Below the pieces are notes generated by a model. That model saw only the letters and a list, made by a program, of their open reading frames with translations. It had not been told where the DNA came from and did not search any database. A stretch of 55,825 nucleotides of DNA from Candidatus Yanofskyibacteriota bacterium (GTDB taxonomy: Bacteria > Patescibacteriota > Minisyncoccia > 2-02-FULL-40-12 > GWA2-44-9), in the NCBI GenBank assembly GCA_016185505.1, contig JACPNL010000010.1:1-55825 (forward strand), read 5' to 3'. A program made the translations under genes and the position numbers. This document shows positions 7,804-15,285 of the stretch, in pieces. Within the stretch, counting starts at the first letter, position 1. Each line of letters opens with the position of its first letter.

Positions 7804-7842
7804 AAACCGCCCTGACTTTATTCATTGAATAGGCGGTTTTTA
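7804..7842 (-). terminator. Terminator after tRNA-His
   Basis: AAACCGCC / GGCGGTTT stem with a long loop and a run of T on the minus strand. Confidence 0.7.
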
Positions 7843-7845
7843 CTT

Positions 7846-7879
7846 GTCTCAATTTTCCTCGTACGAGGAAAATTGAGAC
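7846..7879. repeat. Perfect 34-bp loopless palindrome
   Basis: GTCTCAATTTTCCTCGT followed immediately by its complement, between tRNA-His and its terminator. Confidence 0.8.
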
Positions 7880-7889
7880 CAATTGTTCC

Positions 7890-7965
7890 TGGGGTGCCCG
7901 ACCGGGATCGAACCGGCAACCGCTCGGACCACAACCGAGTGCTCTACCATTGAGCTACGGGCACC
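7890..7965 (-). tRNA. tRNA-His (GTG)
   Basis: Cloverleaf with a GTGCCCG acceptor stem, anticodon stem CTCGG/CCGAG, loop TTGTGGT (anticodon GTG) and T-loop TTCGATC. The 3' CCA is encoded, and the extra 5' G expected of tRNA-His is present. Confidence 0.95.
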
Positions 7966-8007
7966 ATTAAGTGTATATATTTTACACTAAAACGACGCTA
8001 TTGTAAA

Positions 8008-8868
8008 TCATTCTTCATATACCTTCTCGTTCGCCGAGAGCATTAGATCCAGATTATGCAGCAACTCTTCAAATTCATTGTCATCGGCGAAATTTGGATT
8101 TGACCTTATCTTGTCTCTGACTAGTTTTATCGCCTCTTTGTGGCCCTTTTTACCCCTTCGTCTGAAGGCATCGTATTTGTCCAGTATGATTATGAGTTTT
8201 TCGGCTCTGTCAAAAAACACGTTGTCTCCGAAATATTTGGTGAACCTGCCGTCTTTGTCTACTATTTCTTCCGGATTTATACCTTCCAGCATATGATGAG
8301 TTGCCGCAGCGGCGACTGCTTCCGGCGGCACACCGTCACCGCTGATTATTTCAAGCGTCCATTTCGGATGAAGATTATAGAATTCTCGCATTGATATCTC
8401 TCCGTCTATTCCCATTTCTTTCAGCATTGCCAATCTGTCAGTTGCGTCTTCCGCGAAATTATCGTTGATGAATTGCTCCAGCGTTACTTTTGTGGGATCT
8501 ATAATGCCTTCTATCTCGTAAATATCCAGCATGAGTTTCTCCTGTTCCGATGTGGCATTCCGAGGACCGGTCTTACCAATATCCGTGAACATCGTGCCTA
8601 TCAAAACAGTTCTCTGCTCTGTGTCGGTAAATTTTTCATCAGGTAAATTCTTTTCATAATATCTGAACAGTGCCCGAGCTACGTGAACAGACCGCTCCTC
8701 GTCCTTGAACGTTTCTGTTCTGTCATTCAGAAGAAGAAGTTTTCTGACAATATTCGGATTCATTTTCTCCACATCAAGGCCGAGCTCTTCAAAAAGTTCC
8801 CTCATGTGGTCTCGTTCGGCCTCAAATCCAGTTTGTGACGTTGTCATATGTTCTTTGATCATCTTCAT
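8008..8868 (-). CDS. HD-domain protein (HD-GYP-like hydrolase)
   Basis: 286 residues. The HD metal site can be followed: HVARALFRYY, then TMFTDIGKTGPR in the place of the HDIGK motif (the His is replaced: TDIGK), then HPKWTLEIISG, then THHMLEGINPE, which resembles the HH..DG.GYP segment of HD-GYP domains. ILDKYDAFRRRGKKGHKEA matches the D.YDA.t..R.Y segment that follows in this family. Because the first HD His is missing, phosphodiesterase activity is uncertain and the protein may be a sensor or pseudoenzyme. Single gene, tRNA-His downstream. Confidence 0.7.
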   Translation of the reverse strand: MKMIKEHMTTSQTGFEAERDHMRELFEELGLDVEKMNPNIVRKLLLLNDRTETFKDEERSVHVARALFRYYEKNLPDEKFTDTEQRTVLIGTMFTDIGKTGPRNATSEQEKLMLDIYEIEGIIDPTKVTLEQFINDNFAEDATDRLAMLKEMGIDGEISMREFYNLHPKWTLEIISGDGVPPEAVAAAATHHMLEGINPEEIVDKDGRFTKYFGDNVFFDRAEKLIIILDKYDAFRRRGKKGHKEAIKLVRDKIRSNPNFADDNEFEELLHNLDLMLSANEKVYEE

Positions 8869-8925
8869 TATTTTAATACTTGGGATGAAAATTTAAAGAC
8901 CCCTATTGGGGCCTCTTGTATCTTA

Positions 8926-9172
8926 TCACGAAAAACAAACTCCGTATTTTTCACAAGCTAACACAAAATCTCTGATAAAAGGACCCTCTATCATGTCTAA
9001 TAAATTATGCCGTCTTCCTTGTGTTTTTATCCATGCCCCCGTCTTTTTTAAGAAAGAGGAATTCGGAGAATTTATCCCACGGATAGCGACTTATTACGGA
9101 TAACCGCTCAAGGTGTTCGGGGCCTTGCATAGATAAAAATCGTCCATCAAAAGACACCCGCAACTTTCTCAC
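8926..9172 (-). pseudogene. Small gene broken by a frameshift
   Basis: A GTG at 9172 opens a frame reading RKLRVSFDGRFLSMQGPEHL that stops at 9005. From an A6 run onward a second frame continues the protein-like sequence as KTGAWIKTQGRRHNLLDMIE ...LACEKYGVCFS and stops at 8926. The join needs one A fewer in the run. The combined product would be about 81 residues. Neither part reached the ORF-track length cut-off in the right frame; the + strand ORF 8906-9103 is its shadow. It is either a decayed gene, a sequencing error in a homopolymer, or a frameshifting site. A GACCCC/GGGGCC hairpin lies just beyond its end at 8899-8914. Family unknown. Confidence 0.5.
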
Positions 9173-9316
9173 TTAGCGCTCCGTATACACCCCATAAAAC
9201 AAAAGGTCAACGAGTGTTGATAAGATCATTGACTTTTCACATACCATTTGCTATTCTTACATCATAAACGGCTTCGGCCTCGAAACACCCGCAAGGGTGT
9301 TTCAGACTTTTAGGGC

Positions 9317-9430
9317 TTAAAGAGCTTTTACCGCCTTATCCAGTTTATTGAATTGGTCTTCGGGCAGAGTGGCTATTTTATCTAATCCATCATCTGATTT
9401 TCTTGCGTCCCCCTTTGTGACGAATTCGGC
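9317..9430 (-). pseudogene. C-terminal remnant of an unknown gene
   Basis: The minus strand reads EFVTKGDARKSDDGLDKIAT then LPEDQFNKLDKAVKAL and a stop at 9317. It has good protein character but no start codon; upstream it runs into a stop and then a tRNA-Pro fragment. The stretch between this remnant and the frameshifted gene (9173-9316) holds a GAAACACCC hairpin at 9282-9303 and nothing else I can name. Confidence 0.4.
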
Positions 9431-9438
9431 CTATAATT

Positions 9439-9477
9439 TCGGGCCGCCCAGAGTCGAACTGGGTCTAACTGGTCCCA
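9439..9477 (-). pseudogene. 3' half of a second tRNA-Pro
   Basis: Matches the intact tRNA-Pro at 9712-9782 from the anticodon (TGGGACCAGT) through the T arm to the acceptor CGGCCCG. The 5' half is replaced by unrelated sequence. The downstream flank (TAGGCC.AATTC) is also shared with the intact copy, so this is a duplicated piece. Confidence 0.7.
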
Positions 9478-9504
9478 CCCTGAAGTAGAATTTTGCGAAT
9501 CTTG

Positions 9505-9538
9505 TCGGACTGCCCGGATTCGAACCGGGACTAACCTA
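9505..9538 (-). pseudogene. 3' half of an interrupted tRNA
   Basis: T arm CCCGG TTCGAAT CCGGG followed by acceptor strand CAGTCCG and discriminator A. The matching 5' acceptor strand CGGACTG with a D arm lies about 370 bases upstream at 9884-9907. No canonical anticodon arm joins them; instead a 14-bp hairpin (CCTGCGACTTGACC...) lies directly 5' of this piece. Confidence 0.55.
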
Positions 9539-9584
9539 CAACTTTGACCTCTTTCCGTCGGTCAAGTCGCAGGCCCGCCTCATG

Positions 9585-9613
9585 GCTGAAAATCGCCGAT
9601 TGCGATTTTCAGC
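9585..9613. repeat. Palindrome in the tRNA region
   Basis: GCTGAAAATCG / CGATTTTCAGC arms, 7-base loop. Confidence 0.7.
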
Positions 9614-9625
9614 ATCGCTCCGGCA

Positions 9626-9677
9626 CTTGAATCGTAAAGAAAACATAAAGCAGTTTATGTTTTCTTTACGATTCAAG
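9626..9677. repeat. Long palindrome in the tRNA region
   Basis: Perfect 24-bp arms (CTTGAATCGTAAAGAAAACA...) around a 4-base loop. Confidence 0.85.
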
Positions 9678-9711
9678 CATCCCAACCTATGGTAGAATTT
9701 GGCCTAATATG

Positions 9712-9782
9712 TCGGGCCGCCCAGAATCGAACTGGGTCTAACTGGTCCCAAACCAGTCGTACCACCATCATACGCCGGCCCG
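9712..9782 (-). tRNA. tRNA-Pro (TGG)
   Basis: CGGGCCG/CGGCCCG acceptor, D arm GTAT/GTAC, anticodon stem ACTGG/CCAGT with loop TTTGGGA (anticodon TGG), T arm CCCAG TTCGATT CTGGG; 71 nt, no encoded CCA. Positions 8-9 read GC instead of the usual T-purine. The gene is flanked by perfect 19-bp inverted repeats at 9685-9703 and 9790-9808 (ACCTATGGTAGAATTTGGC), so the precursor could fold into a long stem that holds the tRNA. Confidence 0.85.
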
Positions 9783-9825
9783 ATTAAGAGCCAAATTCTA
9801 CCATAGGTCAAGAACGTCTCGCCTG

Positions 9826-9884
9826 CCCCGCACCAACCCCGCCCCCTTTTTGAATGGCGGTCAGCGGATAAGGTTGGTGCGGGG
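9826..9884. repeat. GGTCAGCGG-core palindromic element interrupting a tRNA
   Basis: 13-bp terminal inverted repeats CCCCGCACCAACC with a core GAATGGCGGTCAGCGG. It sits directly against the D arm of the interrupted tRNA. A related, nested element lies inside the glycosyltransferase gene at 52754-52876. Confidence 0.7.
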
Positions 9885-9907
9885 TGCTACCGTTACACTA
9901 CAGTCCG
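9884..9907 (-). pseudogene. 5' half of the interrupted tRNA
   Basis: CGGACTG TA, then D arm GTGT AACGGTA GCAC, in perfect tRNA register. The sequence then runs into the GGTCAGCGG element. The acceptor strand is fully complementary to CAGTCCG at 9506-9512. Confidence 0.6.
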
Positions 9908-9944
9908 GTCTTAACGCAAAATTCACTACGAAACTTAATTTTTG

Positions 9945-10016
9945 TCTCCTCGCGAGGAATCGAACCTCGATTCGCGGCTTAGAAGGCCGCTGTTTTATCC
10001 GTTAAACTACGAGGAG
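9945..10016 (-). tRNA. tRNA-Arg (TCT)
   Basis: CTCCTCG/CGAGGAG acceptor, D stem GTTT/AAAC, anticodon stem GCGGC/GCCGC with loop CTTCTAA (anticodon TCT), T arm CGAGG TTCGATT CCTCG; 72 nt, no encoded CCA. Its 5' end overlaps the last codons and TAG stop of the HNH gene. Confidence 0.93.
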
Positions 10017-10336
10017 GTTGATTTTTTGCCTAAATTTAAAAACTGATTATAACTTTTACGTCTGTGACAATTGGCACATCGTATCTTGCACTTTTTAATT
10101 TCTAAGAGTATAGATCTCCAGGAATTATGTCCCGATAACATTTTTGCAATCGGCCTTCTTTTCCGACTAGGATTTATATGATCAAAATCTAGAACTCTAG
10201 GATCTTTTTCCCCACAATCAACACATTTTTTATTTGATAAAAAAGCTGCCATTTGCTCTCTTATCCTAATTCTGTATCTCTTTTGTGCTTTATATAATTG
10301 TTCCCTGTATTTGTATGGCATTTTTGGGTTATACAC
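10007..10336 (-). CDS. HNH endonuclease next to tRNA genes
   Basis: 109 residues. The HNH signature is complete: CVDCG and CANCHRR as zinc-ligand pairs framing LDFDHINPSRK, where the His acts in metal-dependent DNA cleavage. The N-terminal half is basic (REQLYKAQKRYRIRIREQ), suited to DNA binding. Start is GTG 10336 (or ATG 10321); no strong ribosome-binding site. The stop codon lies inside tRNA-Arg, and the start lies just after a truncated tRNA 5' half, so the gene fills the gap between two tRNA pieces. It may be a free-standing homing nuclease that inserted in a tRNA locus; no group I intron core was recognised. Confidence 0.85.
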   Translation of the reverse strand: MYNPKMPYKYREQLYKAQKRYRIRIREQMAAFLSNKKCVDCGEKDPRVLDFDHINPSRKRRPIAKMLSGHNSWRSILLEIKKCKIRCANCHRRKSYNQFLNLGKKSTSS

Positions 10337-10364
10337 TACCTATTCTAACCCGACTTTGATTGCA

Positions 10365-10402
10365 TTACAAGCTATCTGTTCTGTCCATTGAACTACGAGG
10401 GG
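10365..10402 (-). pseudogene. tRNA 5' half ending at the anticodon loop
   Basis: CCCCTCG TA GTTC AATGGACA GAAC A GATAG, then loop CTTGTAA: 38 nt in exact tRNA register with T33 and A37/A38 in place. The apparent anticodon is TGT. The 3' half is missing: GATAG has no clean partner, and the HNH gene follows. It resembles the adjacent tRNA-Arg over the acceptor and D arm. Confidence 0.55.
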
Positions 10403-10493
10403 AAATTTTTGTGTTAATTTTACCACATTTTGCCTCGTATATCAAAATTTATGGGGTTTTACTTATTTCATAAAATATGATAAATCATTGTAC

Positions 10494-11849
10494 ATGTCGT
10501 ATCCCTTTGAGCCGTATAAAATAAAGGTGCTAGATTCTATAAAGATCTTGAGCGAAAGCGACCGCGTTCAAATTTTAAAGTCGGCTGCTTATAATCTTTT
10601 TAAAGTTCCTTCCGAAAAAATAACCGTTGACTTGCTCACCGATTCCGGTACATCGGCTCTTTCCCAGGAACAGCTGGCTCAAATGATGCTGGGCGATGAA
10701 TCCTACGCATCGGCAAAAAGTTGGGAGAGATTTGAAACTGCAGTTAAAAATTTTACCGGCAAAAAAGAAGTTATCCCCGTGCATCAGGGCCGAGCGGCAG
10801 AAAAAATTATTGCTGAAATTCTTCTGGAAAAAAACGACATTGCTTTCTCAAATAGTTTTTTTGATACTACAAGGGCGAATTTTGAACATCGAGGAGCGGT
10901 GTGCTTGGATGTCCCTACGGAAAAATCGGCCGATCTTTTGAGGCCAAAATTATTCAAAGGCGATGTTGACACGAAAAAACTTAAAAAGCTTTTAAGCCGC
11001 TATAAAAAACGGGCAAAAATAATCTTAATGACATTAACCAACAATACCGGCGGCGGACAGCCGGCCTCTCTCAAAAATATAAATTCTGCCGCCGCTATAG
11101 CGTCTAAAACAAATCTGACTTTTATTATTGATGCTTGTAGAATCGCTGAAAACGCCTATTTTATTTGGCTTCACGAACAAAAGAAAAAAGGCAACATTAA
11201 ACAAATAATCCGCAATCTTTTTGCACTGACTGACATTGCTTACATGAGCGCTAAAAAAGACGGTTTGGCAAATAGCGGCGGTTTTATCGTTACTAACGAT
11301 AAAATTTTAGCCGCAAAATTAAGAGAGTTGGCGGTACTCTATGAAGGGTTCATTACTTATGGCGGAATGGCGGGCAGAGAAATGGAAACGATAGCTCGCG
11401 GTCTTGAGGAGGTTGTTAGTCCGGCTTATCTTGAACACAGAATCGGTCAAATTGCCTACCTTCATACTGAACTGGCTAAAATTGGCGTTCCGCTGATTCA
11501 TCCTCCTGGCGGACATGCTGTTTATGTTGATGCCGGTAAATTTTTCTCCCACATACCACGAAACGAATTTCCCGGCCAAGCGCTAGTTGTTGCTCTTTAT
11601 CGGGAAGGCGGCATAAGAAGCGTAGAGATCGGCTCTTTAATGCTTGATAAAGCATCCAAATCAGAATTAGTTCGTCTGGCAATCCCGAGAAGAACTTGTA
11701 CTCAATCGCATTTTGATTATGTCGTTGAAATATTTAAAAAAATTCTAGTTAATAAAAAACAGTACAAAGGATTCAAAATAGCTTGGCAACCGTCAACCCT
11801 AAGGCATTTCACGTGTAAATTAAAGCTCACAGAAAAGAAATTCCGGTAA
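10494..11849 (+). CDS. tnaA: Tryptophanase / tyrosine phenol-lyase family enzyme
   Basis: A PLP-dependent beta-eliminating lyase of about 451 residues, near the family norm (~460). Seen are TDSGTSALSQEQLAQMM, VIPVHQGRAAE (compare PTHQGRGAE), NNTGGGQPASLKN, FIIDACRIAENAYF with the cofactor-binding Asp, and YMSAKKDGLANSGG with the Schiff-base Lys. GIRSVEIGSLML matches the E. coli tryptophanase segment (VEIGS) rather than the tyrosine phenol-lyase one (MERG), so indole-forming cleavage of tryptophan is the better guess. The track start is a TTG; ATG 10494 is preferred. No tryptophan permease is nearby. Monocistronic. Confidence 0.8.
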   Translation: MSYPFEPYKIKVLDSIKILSESDRVQILKSAAYNLFKVPSEKITVDLLTDSGTSALSQEQLAQMMLGDESYASAKSWERFETAVKNFTGKKEVIPVHQGRAAEKIIAEILLEKNDIAFSNSFFDTTRANFEHRGAVCLDVPTEKSADLLRPKLFKGDVDTKKLKKLLSRYKKRAKIILMTLTNNTGGGQPASLKNINSAAAIASKTNLTFIIDACRIAENAYFIWLHEQKKKGNIKQIIRNLFALTDIAYMSAKKDGLANSGGFIVTNDKILAAKLRELAVLYEGFITYGGMAGREMETIARGLEEVVSPAYLEHRIGQIAYLHTELAKIGVPLIHPPGGHAVYVDAGKFFSHIPRNEFPGQALVVALYREGGIRSVEIGSLMLDKASKSELVRLAIPRRTCTQSHFDYVVEIFKKILVNKKQYKGFKIAWQPSTLRHFTCKLKLTEKKFR

Positions 11850-11891
11850 ATGATAAATAAGTTATGTAATATGATGTTTTTGTTTAGGAAT

Positions 11892-11915
11892 TAAAAAACG
11901 GAATTAAGATTCCGT
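11892..11915 (-). terminator. Terminator of the dCMP deaminase gene
   Basis: ACGGAAT CTTA ATTCCGT then TTTTTT on the minus strand, directly after the stop. Confidence 0.85.
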
Positions 11916-12353
11916 CTATGTAAATAGTTTTAGTTTTACTCCTGCTTCTTCAAATTGTTCTGTGGCCAACTTGAAGTCTTCTGCCCAGCGGGGGTTATCG
12001 GAAAAAGGAGCAACCGCTTCAATAATCCCAGCCTGTATCATCATTGACGCGCAAGGAGAGCAGGACATAAACGGCCAAGTATATAAACGACATCCTTTTA
12101 CGGATTCGTGGGCAAATATCAACGCGTTCCGTTCACAGTGAACGGTCAGTTTATATTTGAGTTCGCGATTGTTAAGCCGCTCCGGAAGATCAGCAACTCC
12201 TTGCGGAAAACCATTATACCCAACGGATACTATTCTGTTTTCGGGATCAACAATTACGGCTCCGGTTTTTGTTGAAGGATCTTTACTCCACTGCGCAATA
12301 AATTCAGCGAGAGCCAAAAAACGCCTATCCCATTTCTCTGTTCTTGGCGACAT
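11916..12353 (-). CDS. Deoxycytidylate (dCMP) deaminase family protein
   Basis: 145 residues of the zinc-dependent cytidine/deoxycytidylate deaminase fold. The zinc site is complete: HCERNAL supplies His and the catalytic Glu, and SCSPCASMM supplies the two Cys. The N-terminal DPSTKTGAVIVDPENRIVSVGYNGFP is typical of dCMP deaminases, which feed dUMP for thymidylate synthesis. RLNNRELKYKLTVH replaces the longer insert of some relatives. Single gene with its own terminator. Confidence 0.85.
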   Translation of the reverse strand: MSPRTEKWDRRFLALAEFIAQWSKDPSTKTGAVIVDPENRIVSVGYNGFPQGVADLPERLNNRELKYKLTVHCERNALIFAHESVKGCRLYTWPFMSCSPCASMMIQAGIIEAVAPFSDNPRWAEDFKLATEQFEEAGVKLKLFT

Positions 12354-12502
12354 CGTTGCTCGTTTGTGTTTGTTTAAGTTCTAACCGACATTATTATCAA
12401 AACCAAAAAGAAAGTCAACATTCTTAAAAATTATTTGCGTTGCCGTAGTAAATAAGATAATCTATCAGATAAATAGTTGTTTAAAAACGAAAGGAGACTA
12501 AA

Positions 12503-13645
12503 ATGAATCAGTTTTTGGTTTTGTTTTTTCTGGTCTTTAATTTTGCTTTTATCGATACGGCATGCCAACCTGACACATCGGACAAACAGACAATTCAAGT
12601 CATTTACGGCAAACCGGATTTTAATAAACTCACCAACATAATCTCTGAAAATGATGCCCGCAGTCTTGTTGAATTGTTAACTCATCCCGTATTGGAAGGC
12701 CGCTTTGCCAATAGCGAAGAATTTGATTTTGCGGCTAGATTTACAGAACGAGAACTCAAGCTTCTGGGGTATAAGCCGGTTTTTAAAGATACGGCTTCCC
12801 TGCTGAATAATTTCCGATACAGAAACGTAATATATGACTATGATCCGGAAAAAGATAATTATGCTAATCCAAGAACGGTGTATCAAAAAAGCAATAATGT
12901 AATCGGCTGGATTCCCGGCACCACTAATGAAATTGTCGTAATAAGCGCCCACCTGGATCATGTCGGACGCGATATGAAAACTGGCGCCTATTTCCCGGGC
13001 GCGGATGATAACGCTTCCGGAACCGCCGCTGTTCTTCAGATTGCCAGAGCGTTTTCTTCAATACACAAAACCGGCTATCGATTAAGACGAGGTGTTGTTA
13101 TTGCTCTTTGGGGCGCGGAAGAACTCGGCTTGTTTGGATCAAGGGATTTTGTAAAAAATATTGAAAACGGAAACTTACCATTTAAGATGGAGAATATCGT
13201 TTTAGTAGTAAATCTGGATATGGTCGGCAGAAAATTTGAGCATGACAGCCAACTCAAAGATGGCCCCAAAAGCGTACTGATCGTAGGGGCTGACGAAGTG
13301 AGCACTGCTCGGGATCTTCAGGAGAAAAATCCGATTCTTATAGACAACTTGGACAAAATCATAGCTACAACAGACCCATCAATGTCTCTTCTTTTTGATG
13401 ATGGAGGCAAGCATTTTTTCCGCCGCACAGATACTTTTTCTTTTGTTTCCGCAAAACCGGATGTTGCTACTATTTTCTTTACTGGACCGGAACATAAAGA
13501 TTATCATGCTATAACTGATACGGCCGAAAAGCTGGATTATAACCGCTTGGCTCGCATAGCCAAAATAGCCTTTCTTCTGTCAGCAAATTTTGCGGATTCA
13601 GATCTAACGCCAAGGTGCGCCGATTGTTTTGTTCCTAAAGAATAA
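12503..13645 (+). CDS. Secreted M28-family zinc peptidase
   Basis: 380 residues with an N-terminal signal peptide (MNQFLVLFFLVFNFAFIDTA). The two-zinc site of M28 aminopeptidases is complete and in order: SAHLDHVG (His/Asp), GADDNASGTAA (bridging Asp), WGAEELGLFGS (catalytic Glu and ligand), VNLDMVGR (Asp) and DYHAITDTAEKLDY (final His). It should trim peptides outside the membrane, which suits an organism living on external peptides. A strong AAAGGAG ribosome-binding site precedes ATG 12503. Confidence 0.9.
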   Translation: MNQFLVLFFLVFNFAFIDTACQPDTSDKQTIQVIYGKPDFNKLTNIISENDARSLVELLTHPVLEGRFANSEEFDFAARFTERELKLLGYKPVFKDTASLLNNFRYRNVIYDYDPEKDNYANPRTVYQKSNNVIGWIPGTTNEIVVISAHLDHVGRDMKTGAYFPGADDNASGTAAVLQIARAFSSIHKTGYRLRRGVVIALWGAEELGLFGSRDFVKNIENGNLPFKMENIVLVVNLDMVGRKFEHDSQLKDGPKSVLIVGADEVSTARDLQEKNPILIDNLDKIIATTDPSMSLLFDDGGKHFFRRTDTFSFVSAKPDVATIFFTGPEHKDYHAITDTAEKLDYNRLARIAKIAFLLSANFADSDLTPRCADCFVPKE

Positions 13646-13668
13646 TTACGCGTCAGATTATTAATCAG

Positions 13669-13693
13669 TATGGCTTAAAAAGCCATATTTTTA
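13669..13693 (+). terminator. Rho-independent terminator
   Basis: TATGGCT / AGCCATA stem followed by TTTTTATT after the M28 gene. Confidence 0.85.
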
Positions 13694-13714
13694 TTGGCGC
13701 CGGAGAATGGTGGT

Positions 13715-13788
13715 TGGAGCGGGTAAGGGGATTTGCACCCCTGCCAATTGCTTGGAAGGCAATTATACTACTACTATACGATACCCGC
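13715..13788 (-). tRNA. tRNA-Gly (TCC)
   Basis: GCGGGTA/TACCCGC acceptor, anticodon stem ATTGC/GCAAT with loop CTTCCAA (anticodon TCC), T arm AGGGG TGCAAAT CCCCT, encoded CCA. Confidence 0.93.
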
Positions 13789-13849
13789 GGATAAATCTTA
13801 TTTTACCACATAAAGACCCTCTTTAATAGAGGGTTTAATTGCAAAAAGA

Positions 13850-15139
13850 TTATCGAGTGTGATTTAAAATTTGAATTGCTTGGAGACAATCGCCATTGGT
13901 TCTTATAAACGGGATCCCTTTTATATTCAGCCCGAGCTCTTTGGAGATTTTCAGAACGGCATTGTGGCCGGAACGCATCAAATGGGCCGCTTGAGCTTGA
14001 GTAAAGTTGGTGAAGTCGAAAGGAATCGCTTGTTCCGGATTAGAGATCATCACTCTTTGCGGCGCGTGCTTGTCATGAAGACGCAAGCGACCATAATTCA
14101 TATCATCGAGTATGCCGTCTAAAAGTTTTAAAACAACATCTATGTCTTCGGGACGGCTAGACAACTGCTTGGCTTTTGCCAATTCCTCTCTGGCAACGGC
14201 AATCTTGTTTTTTGTGTTTATCTCTGCGTCAATTCGATCCTGTACGTTGAGGATTAACCGATCATGAGTCGTAGACCGTATTGATAACGCTCTTAAAATC
14301 CTCGTGAGAATGTCGTAATGAGTATTTATGTCAAAATCGCCGATCTGCACTCCTTGGATGTCAAATATAAATATGACATTATAACCGATCGGCTCTCTTA
14401 TGGCCTCGTCTATAAGAAGACCGGAGCTATATCCCCCATCTATCAGAAGGAGGTTATCAAAATCCGGATGAGTTTTGTCAACAAGTTTCAGTTCTTTTGG
14501 ATGATCAATGGTCGTGGCTGGAAATTGAGGCACAAGCCCCATCGAACCTAGAATGGCCGGAAAAAGCCAATCCTTATGCTCCGGAATTTTATTGGAGAAG
14601 ACAACCTGTTGACCTGTCCAAAAGTCTGTCGCCCCGATTTTCATCAAAATAGCGTCCGGCCCAAATATTCTATCCAGGTACGGCCAGGTGTGTTTTATGA
14701 GAAGAGCGCATAGAACTTTATTATCGATAATATGGCCCGCTTTGATCTTTTCCAATAGTTCTTTGGTTTTACCTAGGTCCTGGAATAAACCCTTTCTTTC
14801 TTGAGCCAAAGCTTTCCACTCTAGAATGCCAGCCCCCTTAAGGTGCAAAATCATGTCGATCACTTTGGAGAGGTGTTTTACGCTCTTGAAATCCTCCATA
14901 TTGCCGACAATGTCTTGCGGGGTAATTCTTAACAGAATGTCACAAAGTTTTCTTTCTTCGCCTATGCAACTCAAAACGGCGACAGGAGAAGGGCCGGATA
15001 CGGCATATATACCGGCAAGATCATGTCCATTTAGACGAAGGATTTTTCTCAAAGTTCGAACCGCCTGCCCACAGAAAAATAGATTATCAGGTCCGCCGCG
15101 ACAAACGGCGGCGAACAGAGCGCCTTCTTGAAATTGCAT
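13850..15139 (-). CDS. Patatin-like phospholipase
   Basis: About 429 residues from the ATG at 15139, which has GGAGAG just upstream; the track start at 15232 adds an unlikely 31-residue leader. Patatin features are the nucleophile segment YAVSGPSPVAVLS (GPS in place of the usual GxS, the second Gly of GxSxG being changed) and the Asp of the catalytic dyad in LLLIDGGYSSGLL. Between them comes a helical stretch and GATDFWTGQQVVFSN, as in bacterial patatins. An acyl hydrolase acting on lipids is the family expectation; the altered nucleophile elbow makes activity less certain. No signal peptide. A single gene between tRNA-Gly and HU. Confidence 0.75.
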   Translation of the reverse strand: MQFQEGALFAAVCRGGPDNLFFCGQAVRTLRKILRLNGHDLAGIYAVSGPSPVAVLSCIGEERKLCDILLRITPQDIVGNMEDFKSVKHLSKVIDMILHLKGAGILEWKALAQERKGLFQDLGKTKELLEKIKAGHIIDNKVLCALLIKHTWPYLDRIFGPDAILMKIGATDFWTGQQVVFSNKIPEHKDWLFPAILGSMGLVPQFPATTIDHPKELKLVDKTHPDFDNLLLIDGGYSSGLLIDEAIREPIGYNVIFIFDIQGVQIGDFDINTHYDILTRILRALSIRSTTHDRLILNVQDRIDAEINTKNKIAVAREELAKAKQLSSRPEDIDVVLKLLDGILDDMNYGRLRLHDKHAPQRVMISNPEQAIPFDFTNFTQAQAAHLMRSGHNAVLKISKELGLNIKGIPFIRTNGDCLQAIQILNHTR

Positions 15140-15188
15140 ATTCTCTCCAATTGTCAAAGACCCGTATACTCTTGCTATACAACAAATA

Positions 15189-15222
15189 ACAAAAAACCGC
15201 AACCGTAACGGTTGGGTTTTTG
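15189..15222 (-). terminator. Terminator downstream of HU
   Basis: AACCG TTA CGGTT stem extended by AAAACC/GGTTTT, ending in a T run on the minus strand. A small ATTTCAGATCTGAAAT palindrome lies just before it. Confidence 0.7.
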
Positions 15223-15285
15223 TTAAAAACAATATTTCAGATCTGAAATATTCGTATGTGCCTATTCGTTAAGGCTATTCGCATA

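Noticed and set aside
8906-9103. 65-residue + strand ORF
   Set aside because: The opposite strand carries a better protein-like sequence across a frame change; this ORF has no ribosome-binding site.
9884-9907. Archaeal-type split tRNA expressed in trans
   Set aside because: Only acceptor complementarity supports joining; there is no bulge-helix-bulge-like motif or clean anticodon arm, and insertion decay explains the arrangement more simply.
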